Below are positions 17,166 to 26,051 of a stretch of 59,361 bases of DNA, piece after piece. The position numbers and the translations under genes are program-made. The notes beneath the pieces are model-generated. The model saw only the letters and a program-made list of their open reading frames with translations. It was not told the origin of the DNA and did not search any database. Source of the stretch: Abyssisolibacter fermentans (lineage in GTDB: Bacteria; Bacillota; Clostridia; Tissierellales; MCWD3); the NCBI RefSeq assembly GCF_001559865.1, contig NZ_LOHE01000036.1, positions 1 through 59,361 on the forward strand, in the 5' to 3' direction. The number at the start of each line of letters is the position of its first letter. The first letter of the stretch is position 1.

Positions 17166-18365
17166 ATGAAAATTAAATTATCTGAAAGGTTAAGTAGTAT
17201 TAATCCATCTTTAACATTAGCAATTAGTGCAAAGGCAAAAGAATTAAAAGCCAGTGGTGTTGATGTAATAAGTTTTGGTGCTGGAGAACCTGATTTTAAC
17301 GCACCTGAAAACATTCAAGATGAGGCTATATCATCAATTAGAGAGGGTAAAATAAAATACACAGCTGCTTCAGGTTTAGTGGAATTAAAGAAAGCTATTT
17401 GTAATAAGCTCTTAAGAGACAATAATATTAGTTATGAACCTAAAAATATAATTATATCAAATGGAGCTAAACAATGTTTATACAATTCATTATGTGCTAT
17501 ATTGAATGATGGGGATGAAGTAATTATTGCCGCACCTTATTGGGTTAGTTATTATGAATTAATAATGCTTGCTGGTGGTAAACCTGTAGTAATCGAAACA
17601 AAAGAAGAAAATGATTTTAAATATACTATGCAAGGACTTAGAGATGCTTTAACAAATAAGACAAAGGCAATTATTATTAATACACCAAACAATCCTACTG
17701 GAACAGTATATAATAAAGAGGAACTAGAAAGCATTGGAAACTGGGCTGTTGATAATGATTTATTTATCATATCAGATGAAATATATGAAAAATTAATATA
17801 TGATGGAAATGAACATTATAGTATAGCAGGCTTGAATGATAAGTTCAAAGATAATACAATAGTTATAAATGGTATGTCAAAAGCTTATGCTATGACTGGT
17901 TGGAGAGTAGGATATGCTGCAGCACATGAAGATATAATAAAACTTATGAATAATTTCCAAAGTCATGCTACATCAAATGCATGTACTATATCCCAATATG
18001 CAAGCATTGAAGGCTTAAATGGAGATCAAAGTAAAATAGAAGTTATGAGAAAGGCTTTTGATGAGAGAAGAAAATACATGGTTAGTGCAATAAATGATGT
18101 TAAAAGTTTATCATGCAGAAAACCACTTGGTGCATTTTATGTAATGGTAAATATATCACAGTTAAAAGGTAAAACTATAAATGGAAAGAAAATAGAAACA
18201 TCTTTAGATTTTTGTAATGTATTGTTAGATGAAGCAAAGGTAGCAGTTATTCCAGGAAGTGCTTTTGGTACTGATGACTATATAAGACTATCTTATGCAA
18301 CATCTTTAGATAATATTAAAAATGGAATACAAAGAATTAAAGAATTAGTTGAAGCAAATATTTAA
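17166..18365 (+). CDS. Class I PLP-dependent aminotransferase (aspartate aminotransferase type)
   Basis: A 399-residue fold-type I aminotransferase. NTPNNPTGTVY and ISDEIYEKLIYDG mark the cofactor pocket, and NGMSKAYAMTGWRVGY contains the Schiff-base lysine. RLSYATS near the C terminus holds the substrate carboxylate arginine. It is most like AspB-type aspartate aminotransferases, which interconvert aspartate and oxaloacetate. The start follows GGAGGTG. The next gene, 32 bp downstream, is purB, which makes fumarate from aspartate-derived purine intermediates, so co-expression would make metabolic sense. Exact substrate not provable from sequence. Confidence 0.85.
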   Translation: MKIKLSERLSSINPSLTLAISAKAKELKASGVDVISFGAGEPDFNAPENIQDEAISSIREGKIKYTAASGLVELKKAICNKLLRDNNISYEPKNIIISNGAKQCLYNSLCAILNDGDEVIIAAPYWVSYYELIMLAGGKPVVIETKEENDFKYTMQGLRDALTNKTKAIIINTPNNPTGTVYNKEELESIGNWAVDNDLFIISDEIYEKLIYDGNEHYSIAGLNDKFKDNTIVINGMSKAYAMTGWRVGYAAAHEDIIKLMNNFQSHATSNACTISQYASIEGLNGDQSKIEVMRKAFDERRKYMVSAINDVKSLSCRKPLGAFYVMVNISQLKGKTINGKKIETSLDFCNVLLDEAKVAVIPGSAFGTDDYIRLSYATSLDNIKNGIQRIKELVEANI

Positions 18366-18397
18366 TCAAAATCATGGTTTAAGGAAGGAGCAATTTA

Positions 18398-19831
18398 GTG
18401 AAAAAAGAAACATATGAAAATCCATTAATTACACGTTATGCAAGCAAAGAAATGTCTTATGTATTTTCTCCAGATAACAAATTTAGAACATGGAGAAAGC
18501 TTTGGGTTGCATTAGCAGAATCACAAAAAGAGTTAGGATTAAGCATTGAACAAGAGCAATTAGATGAATTAAAAAACAATATTGATGATATTGACTATGT
18601 TTTAGCAGCTCAAAAAGAAAAAGAATTCAGACATGATGTTATGGCGCACGTCCATACATATGGTGAAAAGTGTCCAAAAGCTAGAGGCATTATACACCTA
18701 GGTGCAACGAGTGCTTTTGTAGGAGATAATACAGACATTATCCAAATGAAACAAGGACTAGAAGTTGTAAGAAAGAAACTTGTAAATCTTATGAGTAAGA
18801 TGGCAGACTTTGCTATGAAATATAGAGCTTTGCCTACATTAGGATTTACTCATTTTCAACCTGCTCAATTAACAACAGTTGGTAAGAGAGCTAGTCTGTG
18901 GTTACAAGACATATACTTAGACTATGAAAAGCTTGAATTTGTTATAGATAGCTTAAAGCTTAGAGGTGCTAAGGGTACTACAGGAACACAAGCAAGTTAT
19001 TTAAAGCTTTTTGAAAATGACCATGAGAAGGTTAAAAAATTAGATAAATTAGTTTCTCAAAAATTAGGATTTGAAAGCTCATATGCTGTTACAGGACAAA
19101 CTTATCCAAGAAAGGTAGATTTTGAGGTTTTATCGGTACTAGCATCTATAGGACAGTCAATGCATAAAATCACAAATGATATCAGATTGCTACAAAATCT
19201 AAAAGAGATAGAAGAGCCATTTGGTAAACACCAAATAGGATCTTCAGCAATGGCATACAAAAGAAATCCTATGAGAAGTGAACGTATAGCTGCGTTATCA
19301 AGATTTTTAATTTCAAATGTAATGAATCCAGCTATGACAGCTTCTGCACAATGGTTAGAAAGAACACTAGATGATTCTGCTAATAGAAGATTGTCTATTG
19401 GCCAAGGTTTCTTGGCATGTGATTCTGTATTGGAAATTAGCATAAATGTGTTTGATGGAATGGTTGTATATGAAAATATGATTAATAAACACATAGCTGC
19501 TGAACTACCTTTTATGGCTACTGAAAATATATTGATGCAGGCTGTTAAAAAAGGTGGAGATAGACAAGAGTTACATGAGATTATAAGAACTCTTTCTATG
19601 GAAGTTAGCAAGAGGGTAAAAGAAGAAGGAAAGGATAATAATCTAATAGAAAGATTAGCAGAGGATCCTAACTTTGGATTGAACCAAGAAGAGTTAGCTG
19701 ATATTATGGATTATACTAAATATACAGGTAGATCAGCTCTACAGGTTGAAGAATTTGTAGGTGAATGTATAACACCAATATTGAACAAATATAAAAATGA
19801 ACTAGGGTACAGTGCTGAATTAAATGTATAA
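18398..19831 (+). CDS. purB: Adenylosuccinate lyase
   Basis: A 477-residue member of the fumarase/aspartase superfamily. The signature GSSAMAYKRNPMRSERI is present near residue 283, and RHDVMAHVH and HLGATSAF are further family blocks. PurB splits SAICAR and adenylosuccinate in purine synthesis. The length and the KRNPMRSER form match the longer type common in Clostridia. The start is GTG, supported by an AAGGAGC site. A MITE-like element begins only four bases after the stop codon. Confidence 0.93.
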   Translation: MKKETYENPLITRYASKEMSYVFSPDNKFRTWRKLWVALAESQKELGLSIEQEQLDELKNNIDDIDYVLAAQKEKEFRHDVMAHVHTYGEKCPKARGIIHLGATSAFVGDNTDIIQMKQGLEVVRKKLVNLMSKMADFAMKYRALPTLGFTHFQPAQLTTVGKRASLWLQDIYLDYEKLEFVIDSLKLRGAKGTTGTQASYLKLFENDHEKVKKLDKLVSQKLGFESSYAVTGQTYPRKVDFEVLSVLASIGQSMHKITNDIRLLQNLKEIEEPFGKHQIGSSAMAYKRNPMRSERIAALSRFLISNVMNPAMTASAQWLERTLDDSANRRLSIGQGFLACDSVLEISINVFDGMVVYENMINKHIAAELPFMATENILMQAVKKGGDRQELHEIIRTLSMEVSKRVKEEGKDNNLIERLAEDPNFGLNQEELADIMDYTKYTGRSALQVEEFVGECITPILNKYKNELGYSAELNV

Positions 19832-19834
19832 GGG

Positions 19835-20355
19835 AGGTTGTGTTCAAAATGGTAAATTTCTGCGTTATTGAATATTTCACGACTAATCATGAGTAGAGAA
19901 CAGAAATCTACGATTTCTTGTGAATCACTTATTCCTAGGAACGAAGTGAGTAGTGAGCTACATCATAGTACGCACATATCTGTAAGCAGAGAACCCAAAT
20001 CTATGATTTGTTGTGAATCGCTTACTCCTAGGAACAAAGTGAGTAGGAGTTTCAATATAAAATAGATAGCCTTGAACTTTACTCATTTTGAAACAACCTA
20101 TTGGACAATCGAAAATTTCTGCGATGAGTAGGGAACAGAAATTTATGATTTCTTGTGAATCACTTACTCATATGAATGAAATGAATAGGAGTTTCCTAAG
20201 CTTATATACGACTATTCATGAGTAGAGAACGGAAATCTACGATTTCTTGTGAATCACTTATTCCTAGGAACGAAGTGAGTAGTGAGCTACATCATAGTAC
20301 GCTCATATCCGCGAAAATTTCAATGCCTTGAACTTTACTCATTTTGAAACAACCT
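19835..20355. mobile_element. MITE-like element with internal repeats
   Basis: Begins AGGTTGTGTTCAAAATG (19835) and ends CATTTTGAAACAACCT, both at 20099 and again at 20355, so the ends form inverted repeats. Inside are four copies of a roughly 70-bp module (about 19881-19953, 19982-20050, 20123-20191, 20210-20282). The module has a GAAATCTACGATTTC hairpin, TTGTGAATCACTTA and, in three copies, CCTAGGAAC. It encodes no transposase. Two larger units (19835-20099 and 20113-20355) look like a tandem duplication sharing the right end. A diverged core copy lies at 59213-59267 on the other strand. Confidence 0.7.
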
Positions 20356-20404
20356 AGGAAAAATCAATATCTAAGATTTTAATTAGGTAGAATTCCTAAA
20401 GGAG

Positions 20405-20437
20405 TGAGCAGTCTCTAAATCTGAGACTGCTCATTTT
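20405..20437 (+). terminator. Intrinsic terminator
   Basis: Stem TGAGCAGTCTC / GAGACTGCTCA with a 7-base loop, followed by TTTTAAA. It is the first clear terminator downstream of purB, beyond the inserted repeat element. Confidence 0.8.
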
Positions 20438-20579
20438 AAATACTTGTACTAATTGGACTAATTTTTAAATATAATATTATTGAAATACAAATTCATAAAT
20501 GATATGATTATACTGTCATAATATAATTTATCAGACTTAGGTTAGATGCAAAAAAATAATCAGAGTTAGGAGTATTTTA

Positions 20580-20984
20580 ATGGAAAAGAAAATTTTGGAG
20601 CTTCTTACTAGTTTTCAGTCTGAATTTAGACAAGAAGTAAAAGGTATAAGAAGTGAATTAATAGACTTTAAGAAAGAAGTAAATGATGAGTTTAAAAGTT
20701 TTAGAACAGAATTAACAGACTTCAAACAAGATGTAAATAATGAATTTAAATCTATAAGACATGAAATTAAAGACGTTAAAAATGACTTAAAGAGAATTGA
20801 CATAAAAATAGAAAATGATATTTGTCCTAAAATAGATAGCTTATTTGATGGTTATAAACAAAATACGGAGACTTTAGACAGGCTTGAAAATAAAGTGGAC
20901 AATTTATCAGAGAAAGTTGAAAAACATGAGGTTGAAATTCGAGTTATAAAAAATAATAATATTAAAGCAATAAAAAGCATCTGA
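20580..20984 (+). CDS. Small coiled-coil protein, unknown function
   Basis: A 134-residue, highly charged protein dominated by heptad-like repeats (KKEVNDEFKSFRTEL, KQDVNNEFKSIRHEI, then KVDNLSEKVEKHEVEI). It has no signal peptide, membrane helix or catalytic motif. Such proteins are common and unnamed in Clostridia; internal repeats suggest growth by duplication. A likely -10 region and an AGTTAGGAGT ribosome site precede it, and a terminator overlaps its stop codon, so it is a single-gene transcript. Confidence 0.75.
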   Translation: MEKKILELLTSFQSEFRQEVKGIRSELIDFKKEVNDEFKSFRTELTDFKQDVNNEFKSIRHEIKDVKNDLKRIDIKIENDICPKIDSLFDGYKQNTETLDRLENKVDNLSEKVEKHEVEIRVIKNNNIKAIKSI

Positions 20985-20997
20985 TTTAGGTGCTTTT
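20973..20997 (+). terminator. Terminator overlapping the coiled-coil gene's stop
   Basis: Arms AAAAGCATCT and AGGTGCTTTT around GATTT; one G-T pair. The stop codon lies at the left edge of the loop. Confidence 0.7.
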
Positions 20998-21074
20998 ACT
21001 GTTTTGTCTCCAAAGTTAAAAATATATTTTAATAGTAGATGTTTAAATAAATATTCAGTTCTCATTTATGTTTC

Positions 21075-22037
21075 CTATACAATAAACGATGCATCATCAA
21101 TTATTTTATAAGAAGTATTATTCTTTATATCTGACATAAGCTTGTAAAGAGCAAGGTTTTTCTTTTTTGCTTCTATCATAACATCAAAGTCTATGTTCAT
21201 TTTTTTTGCCAGTTTAAGAAAATTATTAAAATCATCGAAGTTTATATAATCAGAATGAGATCTATAATCTTTAGTTGATTTAGGACTGGATAGATGAATT
21301 TTAGGAGTTAATGGCTGATTATCCCAAGTGCTGAATATATCATATAAATAATCTTCTAAAGCTAAACCATCATTGTTACACCAATGATGATGAACGTCCA
21401 AAACCATAGGAATGTTTAGCTTTTTTGATAATGTAAGAGTGTCTTTTATATTATATATCTTATCATCATTTTCTAGTACTATTCTATTTTTTATTCTGCT
21501 AGGTAACCTGTCAAAGTTAGTTATAAATCTATTCATTGAGGTTTCTTTCTTATCGTATTTACCTCCAACATGCATAATTAGTTTTCCATAGCTTGGCTCT
21601 AAATCAAAAGCACTTAAAATAATATCTTGGTATATGAGAGTGTCTATAGTTGAATAAATTACATTTTCTTTTGGAGAATTGAGCACATTAAAAATATCCG
21701 GATGAGAACTAACTCTCATATTGTTAGTCTTTATTATATCGGATATCTTTTTATAATACATCTTTAATTTACCTACATAGTTCCATTTGATAGCATTAGG
21801 ATGAGTAGATAGGGGAACTAGCTTTGAAGTGATTCTATATATTCTAATATCTTTTGATAGATTATGCTTTAATATTCTAGCTGTGTTTTCTAAATTAATT
21901 TTGGTTAAATCAATAACCTTATCTAATTTTAACTTATAATCAGTTATTTTACTATAATTCTTATATGTAATAGTTTTTGATGGGGAACAGTCTTCTAAAT
22001 CTAAGGGCAAAGCTACATAACCTAATCTAACAATCAT
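21075..22037 (-). CDS. uvsE: UV damage endonuclease
   Basis: A 320-residue TIM-barrel protein of the UVDE family. The N terminus is MIVRLGYVALPLDL, then CSPSKTITY. HPDIFNVLNSP, GKLIMHVGGKYDKKE, RIVLENDD and PMVLDVHHHW carry the metal-binding His, Glu and Asp residues. UvsE nicks DNA 5' of UV photoproducts, an alternative to UvrABC repair. I prefer ATG at 22037 over the upstream TTG because of spacing from GAGGTGA. It is transcribed alone, between two terminators. I saw no LexA box in its short upstream region. Confidence 0.92.
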   Translation of the reverse strand: MIVRLGYVALPLDLEDCSPSKTITYKNYSKITDYKLKLDKVIDLTKINLENTARILKHNLSKDIRIYRITSKLVPLSTHPNAIKWNYVGKLKMYYKKISDIIKTNNMRVSSHPDIFNVLNSPKENVIYSTIDTLIYQDIILSAFDLEPSYGKLIMHVGGKYDKKETSMNRFITNFDRLPSRIKNRIVLENDDKIYNIKDTLTLSKKLNIPMVLDVHHHWCNNDGLALEDYLYDIFSTWDNQPLTPKIHLSSPKSTKDYRSHSDYINFDDFNNFLKLAKKMNIDFDVMIEAKKKNLALYKLMSDIKNNTSYKIIDDASFIV

Positions 22038-22068
22038 CAAATCACCTCTTAGTATTAGAATGTATAAA

Positions 22069-22099
22069 AAAGAGTAAAATTATCATAATTTTACTCTTT
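22069..22099 (-). terminator. Terminator of the DUF975 gene
   Basis: Arms AAAGAGTAAAATTA and TAATTTTACTCTTT with a T-run on the minus strand. It separates the DUF975 gene from uvsE. Confidence 0.8.
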
Positions 22100-22112
22100 T
22101 ACTTGAATAATA

Positions 22113-22808
22113 TTATTTTTCTAGTGAAATATCATTTACTGTAGGTGTAAGATTAAGTTCTTCGTATGTACAATATTTATTAATCAATGCATTTCCTCGC
22201 AATTTTAGATATAATTGTGCTTTTGTTTCGTAGTAATATGGTAATACAAATAGGTTTCCTATAACCACAACAGCACCTAATAAAAACCAACCTATAAATG
22301 AAAGATCTAATACAAATATTTTACCTTTGTATCCTGCTGTCATTTTCTTACTTAACTCTATAGCGCGTTTTGTTCCTATATTAGGGTTATCAGCCAAAAT
22401 AAATGGAACCATACTATAAGCATAGAATTTAATTATACCTGGAATTACTAAAAGTAATGACCACAAGAAAAAGAGTATATATCTATATAACTGTGTAATT
22501 AAAACCTTAAAGTAACTTGAACTGTTTTTGAAAGCATAGAATACATTTGAAGTTTCAAAATCGTTGTCATTAGATTTAATAAAAAATTTAAATGCACCTA
22601 CTTCTAATTGATTATAAAGAAATACACTAACAATAATTCCTGAAAAATAGCTTAATACATAGTGATTTAAAACGAAAGTTTTTGATAGATTAGGTATAGC
22701 AACTAAAAAACTTGGTATGAGACATATTAAAATTACTGCAAATCCTTTCCAATAACATTGCTTTAAAACTTTCTTAGCATTACTTTTGAGCTCAGCTCTA
22801 CTAAACAT
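22113..22808 (-). CDS. DUF975 family integral membrane protein
   Basis: A 231-residue protein starting MFSRAELKSNAKKVL, the typical DUF975 opening, followed by several membrane spans (residues about 20-38, 48-65, 100-130, 160-190). GIIKFYAYSMVPFILADNP and RAIELSKKMTAGYK are conserved blocks of the family. Function unknown; members are common in Clostridia and often single genes. The start has a GGGGGA site, and its own terminator follows. Confidence 0.85.
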   Translation of the reverse strand: MFSRAELKSNAKKVLKQCYWKGFAVILICLIPSFLVAIPNLSKTFVLNHYVLSYFSGIIVSVFLYNQLEVGAFKFFIKSNDNDFETSNVFYAFKNSSSYFKVLITQLYRYILFFLWSLLLVIPGIIKFYAYSMVPFILADNPNIGTKRAIELSKKMTAGYKGKIFVLDLSFIGWFLLGAVVVIGNLFVLPYYYETKAQLYLKLRGNALINKYCTYEELNLTPTVNDISLEK

Positions 22809-23700
22809 ATTGTTATCCCCCTTTTATTTTATTTATTATTCTATATAAATAATAACACCAAAAACAATATATAGCAATAATGAAAGTATATAATAAATAT
22901 ATATAAAATATAATAAATATAGAAAACAACAGTATTATAGTATAAAATGAGAATTTATACTTTTCATAAAAATCTATAAGTCTTTAATCTGATTATTAAT
23001 TTATAATGAACAGCAGAAATTATAGAAAACAATTAGTTTATTTACCAACTATAAATTCTTATGTAAATTTGTTCTATGATTTAGAACTGAAATCTGTATA
23101 TTAATAATATACTAATGATATAGCAGGAATAAAAAAATAAATAGAATTATTATATATATTAGATTGCAGGTTTACATAATATAATTATAGTAAACAAATT
23201 AGTATTATGTAATAAATATAAATAATAAGTTGAGTTCGTTAAAATAAGATAAAAAAATGTATAAATTACAGCGTGAAATAGAAACGATAGAAATAATTAA
23301 ATAAAAGTCTATTCAATAGAGATAAAACAAAATGATTACAAACACGTGTGTAAAAATATGTTATAGTGAAAAGAATAGATTTACTATAAATAAAACTATA
23401 TTTGTATAATATATTAATAGGTTGAATAAAGTTAAATTATGACATTTTATAACTATAAAAATATCAAGACAACTTAAAGCTGAACTAATAATAAAACAAG
23501 TAAACATAATATATTTATGGTAAATCATTAATAATGTTATAAATATATGAACATACTGAGTGCAAAAGTAACATGTTTTAGTTTTAATTATGTGTTAAAG
23601 GTATAATTAGCAGTTATATTAATAAAAAATAGATGATTTCTAAATAAAATACTAAAAAAAGAAGGAAAAAGAGTGTTATTTATAGAAATTATATATATAA
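22809..23700. other. Long AT-rich intergenic region
   Basis: About 890 bp with no supportable gene, tRNA or repeat. It is almost entirely A/T. A near-palindrome around 23337-23354 (TTACAAACACGTGTGTAA) could be a regulator site. The upstream control region of the recombinase gene must lie here. Confidence 0.4.
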
Positions 23701-23734
23701 GTTTTGTCACAAAATACAAATTTTGCGACAAAAC
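23701..23734 (+). promoter_or_regulatory. 15-bp hairpin in the recombinase leader
   Basis: GTTTTGTCACAAAAT, loop ACAA, ATTTTGCGACAAAAC: 14 of 15 positions pair, one as G-T in RNA. It ends 32 bases before the start codon, near the AAGGAGG site, and has no T-run. It is a candidate operator or leader structure. Confidence 0.55.
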
Positions 23735-23765
23735 TTGTATAAAAACTAAGGAGGAAGTTAAATTT

Positions 23766-24716
23766 ATGAATACACCAATGATTTTAGACGATTTTTTCGA
23801 TTATCTCTATGCTATCAAAGGTAAATCTGAAAATACTGTTAAAGAATATAGTTATGATTTAAGAACATTTTTTAGGTTTTTAAAGATTAGATACAGATTA
23901 GTTTCAAAAGATACTCCATTTGATGAAATAGATATTTCGGATATAGACATTGATTTAATCAAAAAGGTTAAGATACAAGACCTTATTTCTTATATATCTT
24001 ATACAGACAGAACTATGAATAATAAGAACGTTACAAAAGCTAGAAAAGTCGCTAGTATAAGATCTTTCTTTAAATATTTACATAATGTTGTTAATTTAAT
24101 AGATCAAAACCCTGCTATTAATTTAGAAACACCTAAAAAAGAACAACGTCACCCTGTTTTTTTGACATTAGATGAGTCATTGAAGCTTCTTGACTCTATT
24201 GAAGGAAGAAATAAAGTCAGAGATTATGCGATTTTAACTTTATTTTTAAATTGTGGACTTAGATTATCAGAACTATCAAGTATAGATATTGATAAGATTA
24301 AAGAAGATACTTTATCTGTAGTTGGTAAAGGAAATAAAGAAAGAACTATATACTTGAATGAAGCATGTCTGGTCGCTATCAACAAATATATAAAAGTTCG
24401 CCCTAAGAAAGATTTAAAAGATGAAAAAGCACTATTTCTAAGTAATAGAAAAAATAGAATTAGTCCAAGAGCTATTCAACATCTTGTTAAGAAATATATA
24501 TTAAATGCCGGATTAGATTCAAAAAAATATTCAACACATAAACTTAGACATACAGCTGCTACATTAATGTACAAACATGGAAATGTTGATATTAGAGCTT
24601 TGCAACAAATTTTAGGACATGCTAGTGTTGCTACTACTCAAATATATACACATTTAGATGATGATAGATTAAGAAAAGCTGTTAATAGTAATCCCCTTTC
24701 TAAGAAAATTAAATAG
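23766..24716 (+). CDS. Tyrosine recombinase XerC/XerD type
   Basis: A 316-residue tyrosine recombinase with a SAM-like N-terminal domain (TPMILDDFFDYLYAIKGKS). The catalytic residues are all present: Arg in NCGLRLSEL, Lys in VVGKGNKERTI, HKLRHTAAT, LGHASVATTQIYTH with the nucleophilic tyrosine. The intact catalytic set contrasts with the dead remnant at 4872. I start at ATG 23766 because AAGGAGG precedes it; an in-frame upstream TTG at 23673 would run through the hairpin. It is probably the chromosome-dimer Xer recombinase next to lexA, as in many Clostridia. XerC against XerD cannot be decided. Confidence 0.88.
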   Translation: MNTPMILDDFFDYLYAIKGKSENTVKEYSYDLRTFFRFLKIRYRLVSKDTPFDEIDISDIDIDLIKKVKIQDLISYISYTDRTMNNKNVTKARKVASIRSFFKYLHNVVNLIDQNPAINLETPKKEQRHPVFLTLDESLKLLDSIEGRNKVRDYAILTLFLNCGLRLSELSSIDIDKIKEDTLSVVGKGNKERTIYLNEACLVAINKYIKVRPKKDLKDEKALFLSNRKNRISPRAIQHLVKKYILNAGLDSKKYSTHKLRHTAATLMYKHGNVDIRALQQILGHASVATTQIYTHLDDDRLRKAVNSNPLSKKIK

Positions 24717-24790
24717 AAAAGTTAAAGTTTCTAAATTAGTATTCGAAAAGTTAACCATAAAAATATTATGTTAACAAAAGCAATTGATAA

Positions 24791-24803
24791 CAAACAAATG
24801 TTC
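24791..24803. promoter_or_regulatory. Orphan LexA-box-like site
   Basis: CAAACAAATGTTC is the exact reverse complement of the box GAACATTTGTTTG in the lexA promoter. It sits between the recombinase stop and a terminator hairpin, with no annotated gene to control. Confidence 0.5.
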
Positions 24804-24821
24804 TTATAATGAATTATTTAG

Positions 24822-24869
24822 AAACAAAATGAATCATATTCCCTATCTTGGGTATGATTCATTTTGTTT
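24822..24869. terminator. Bidirectional terminator
   Basis: 17-bp arms AAACAAAATGAATCATA and TATGATTCATTTTGTTT, A-rich on one side and T-rich on the other. It serves the converging recombinase and yneA-like genes. Confidence 0.85.
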
Positions 24870-24897
24870 AGGTGTATATGCTAAATAAGATGTATTA

Positions 24898-25218
24898 TTA
24901 TTCTATAGGAGGTAATTTGAGTTCTTCCCCTATTTGAATGGCTGCAGTTTTTTTGTGATTCGTTTTCTGTATTTCATATATTATTTTTCTTTTATCTATG
25001 TCATTATCGTAGTATTTAGATGCTATAGACCATAAAGTTTCCCCTTTTATTACTGTTATAGTTTTAAAGTTATCTTCAATTTTACCATAAGCAGAATCTG
25101 ATTTAATGATATTACTTATTGTAAAAATTATTAATAAAAATACTATTGTTAAAAAAATTGTGAATCTTACTGGATTAGCAACAATTAATCTCTTTTTTCT
25201 GACATACATGTTAAACAC
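24898..25218 (-). CDS. yneA: YneA-like LysM membrane protein (SOS division inhibitor)
   Basis: A 106-residue protein with a cytoplasmic N terminus, one membrane span (residues about 18-38), and an extracellular LysM domain (ITVIKGETLWSIASKYY through IGEELKLPPIE). Its size, topology and divergent position next to lexA match B. subtilis YneA, which halts division during the SOS response. Its promoter contains a LexA box. Sequence outside the LysM domain is poorly conserved in this family, so context carries much of the call. Confidence 0.8.
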   Translation of the reverse strand: MFNMYVRKKRLIVANPVRFTIFLTIVFLLIIFTISNIIKSDSAYGKIEDNFKTITVIKGETLWSIASKYYDNDIDKRKIIYEIQKTNHKKTAAIQIGEELKLPPIE

Positions 25219-25239
25219 ACCTTTCCAACAATCATTTTA

Positions 25240-25252
25240 CGAACATGAGTTC
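25240..25252. promoter_or_regulatory. LexA box 3
   Basis: CGAACATGAGTTC, one position off the Bacillus-type consensus. It lies between the yneA-like promoter and start codon, so LexA bound here would block elongation or strengthen repression. Confidence 0.7.
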
Positions 25253-25270
25253 CTTTCTCCGTTTGATTAT

Positions 25271-25299
25271 ATTATAATAGAACAAGCGTTCTGTGTCAA
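25271..25299 (-). promoter_or_regulatory. yneA promoter with LexA box 1
   Basis: On the minus strand: TTGACA (25299-25294), 17-base spacer, TATAAT (25276-25271), a consensus sigma-A promoter. The spacer contains GAACAAGCGTTC (25280-25291), a LexA box, so repression by occlusion is expected. Confidence 0.85.
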
Positions 25300-25307
25300 G
25301 TTTATTT

Positions 25308-25347
25308 CGAACATTTGTTTGATATGCAATATAAATTGTGGTATAAT
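25308..25347 (+). promoter_or_regulatory. lexA promoter with LexA box 2
   Basis: TTGATA (25319-25324), 17-base spacer, TATAAT (25342-25347). CGAACATTTGTTT (25308-25320) overlaps the -35 element, giving autoregulation of lexA. Confidence 0.85.
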
Positions 25348-25388
25348 GTATAAAAAGAGGATTATATCCTAGTAAGAGGTGTATATAT

Positions 25389-26006
25389 ATGTATGAGGAT
25401 TTATCAGAAAAGCAATTAAAAATACTTAAATTTATTCAAAATGAGCTTAAAACTAAAGGCTATCCCCCATCAGTTAGAGAAATATGTAAAGCAGTACAGT
25501 TAAAGTCAACATCTACTGTACATGGACATTTATCAAGATTAGAGAAAAAAGGATACATAAAAAGAGATCCTACTAAGCCTAGAGCTATTGAGATTTTAGA
25601 TAATATGACTTATATTCATACACAAAAAGAAATTATAGAAGTTCCTATTGTAGGAAAGGTAACAGCAGGACTACCTTTGCTAGCAGTTGAAAATATAGAA
25701 GATACTTTTCCATTGCCAATGGATTTTATAGGTAATGATAATACCTTTATATTAAACGTTAAAGGTGAAAGCATGATAGATGCTGGAATAATGGATGGTG
25801 ACCAAGTAATAGTTAATAGTCAAAGACATGCAGTAAATGGTGAAATTGTGGTTGCTCTTATAGATGATGAAGCTACTGTGAAGAGATTTTATAAAGAAGA
25901 TGATTTTATCCGATTACAACCAGAGAATAAATTAATGGATCCTATTATCGTTAAGGACGTGTATATTTTAGGAAAAGTTATTGGATTGTTTAGAAAAATA
26001 AAGTAA
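25389..26006 (+). CDS. lexA: LexA repressor of the SOS response
   Basis: A 205-residue LexA. The N-terminal winged helix is present ([34 protein letters not shown]). The self-cleavage Ala-Gly lies in GKVTAGLP, the catalytic serine in GESMIDAGI and the lysine in EATVKRFY. On DNA damage RecA filaments trigger cleavage and derepression. Three LexA boxes lie in the divergent region shared with the yneA-like gene. A terminator follows directly. Confidence 0.96.
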   Translation: MYEDLSEKQLKILKFIQNELKTKGYPPSVREICKAVQLKSTSTVHGHLSRLEKKGYIKRDPTKPRAIEILDNMTYIHTQKEIIEVPIVGKVTAGLPLLAVENIEDTFPLPMDFIGNDNTFILNVKGESMIDAGIMDGDQVIVNSQRHAVNGEIVVALIDDEATVKRFYKEDDFIRLQPENKLMDPIIVKDVYILGKVIGLFRKIK

Positions 26007-26033
26007 GCTATGATTATGTAGCTTACTTTATTT
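25996..26033 (+). terminator. lexA terminator
   Basis: Arms AAATAAAGTAAGCTA and TAGCTTACTTTATTT with a T-run after. It overlaps the lexA stop region and may also work for the converging ynbB gene. Confidence 0.85.
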
Positions 26034-26051
26034 TTTAAAATATTTTAACTT

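Noticed and set aside
19868-20065. 65-residue open frame in the repeat region after purB
   Set aside because: It is made entirely of two copies of the hairpin module (REQKSTISCES / REPKSMICCES) and has no ribosome site.
20564-20570. GTTAGGA before the coiled-coil gene as another integron core
   Set aside because: The last base does not fit the core, and there is no L'/L'' pair; it is the ribosome site region.
25106-25372. Plus-strand open frame over the yneA-like gene and promoter region
   Set aside because: It overlaps the yneA-like start and the LexA boxes in antisense and has no protein-family features.
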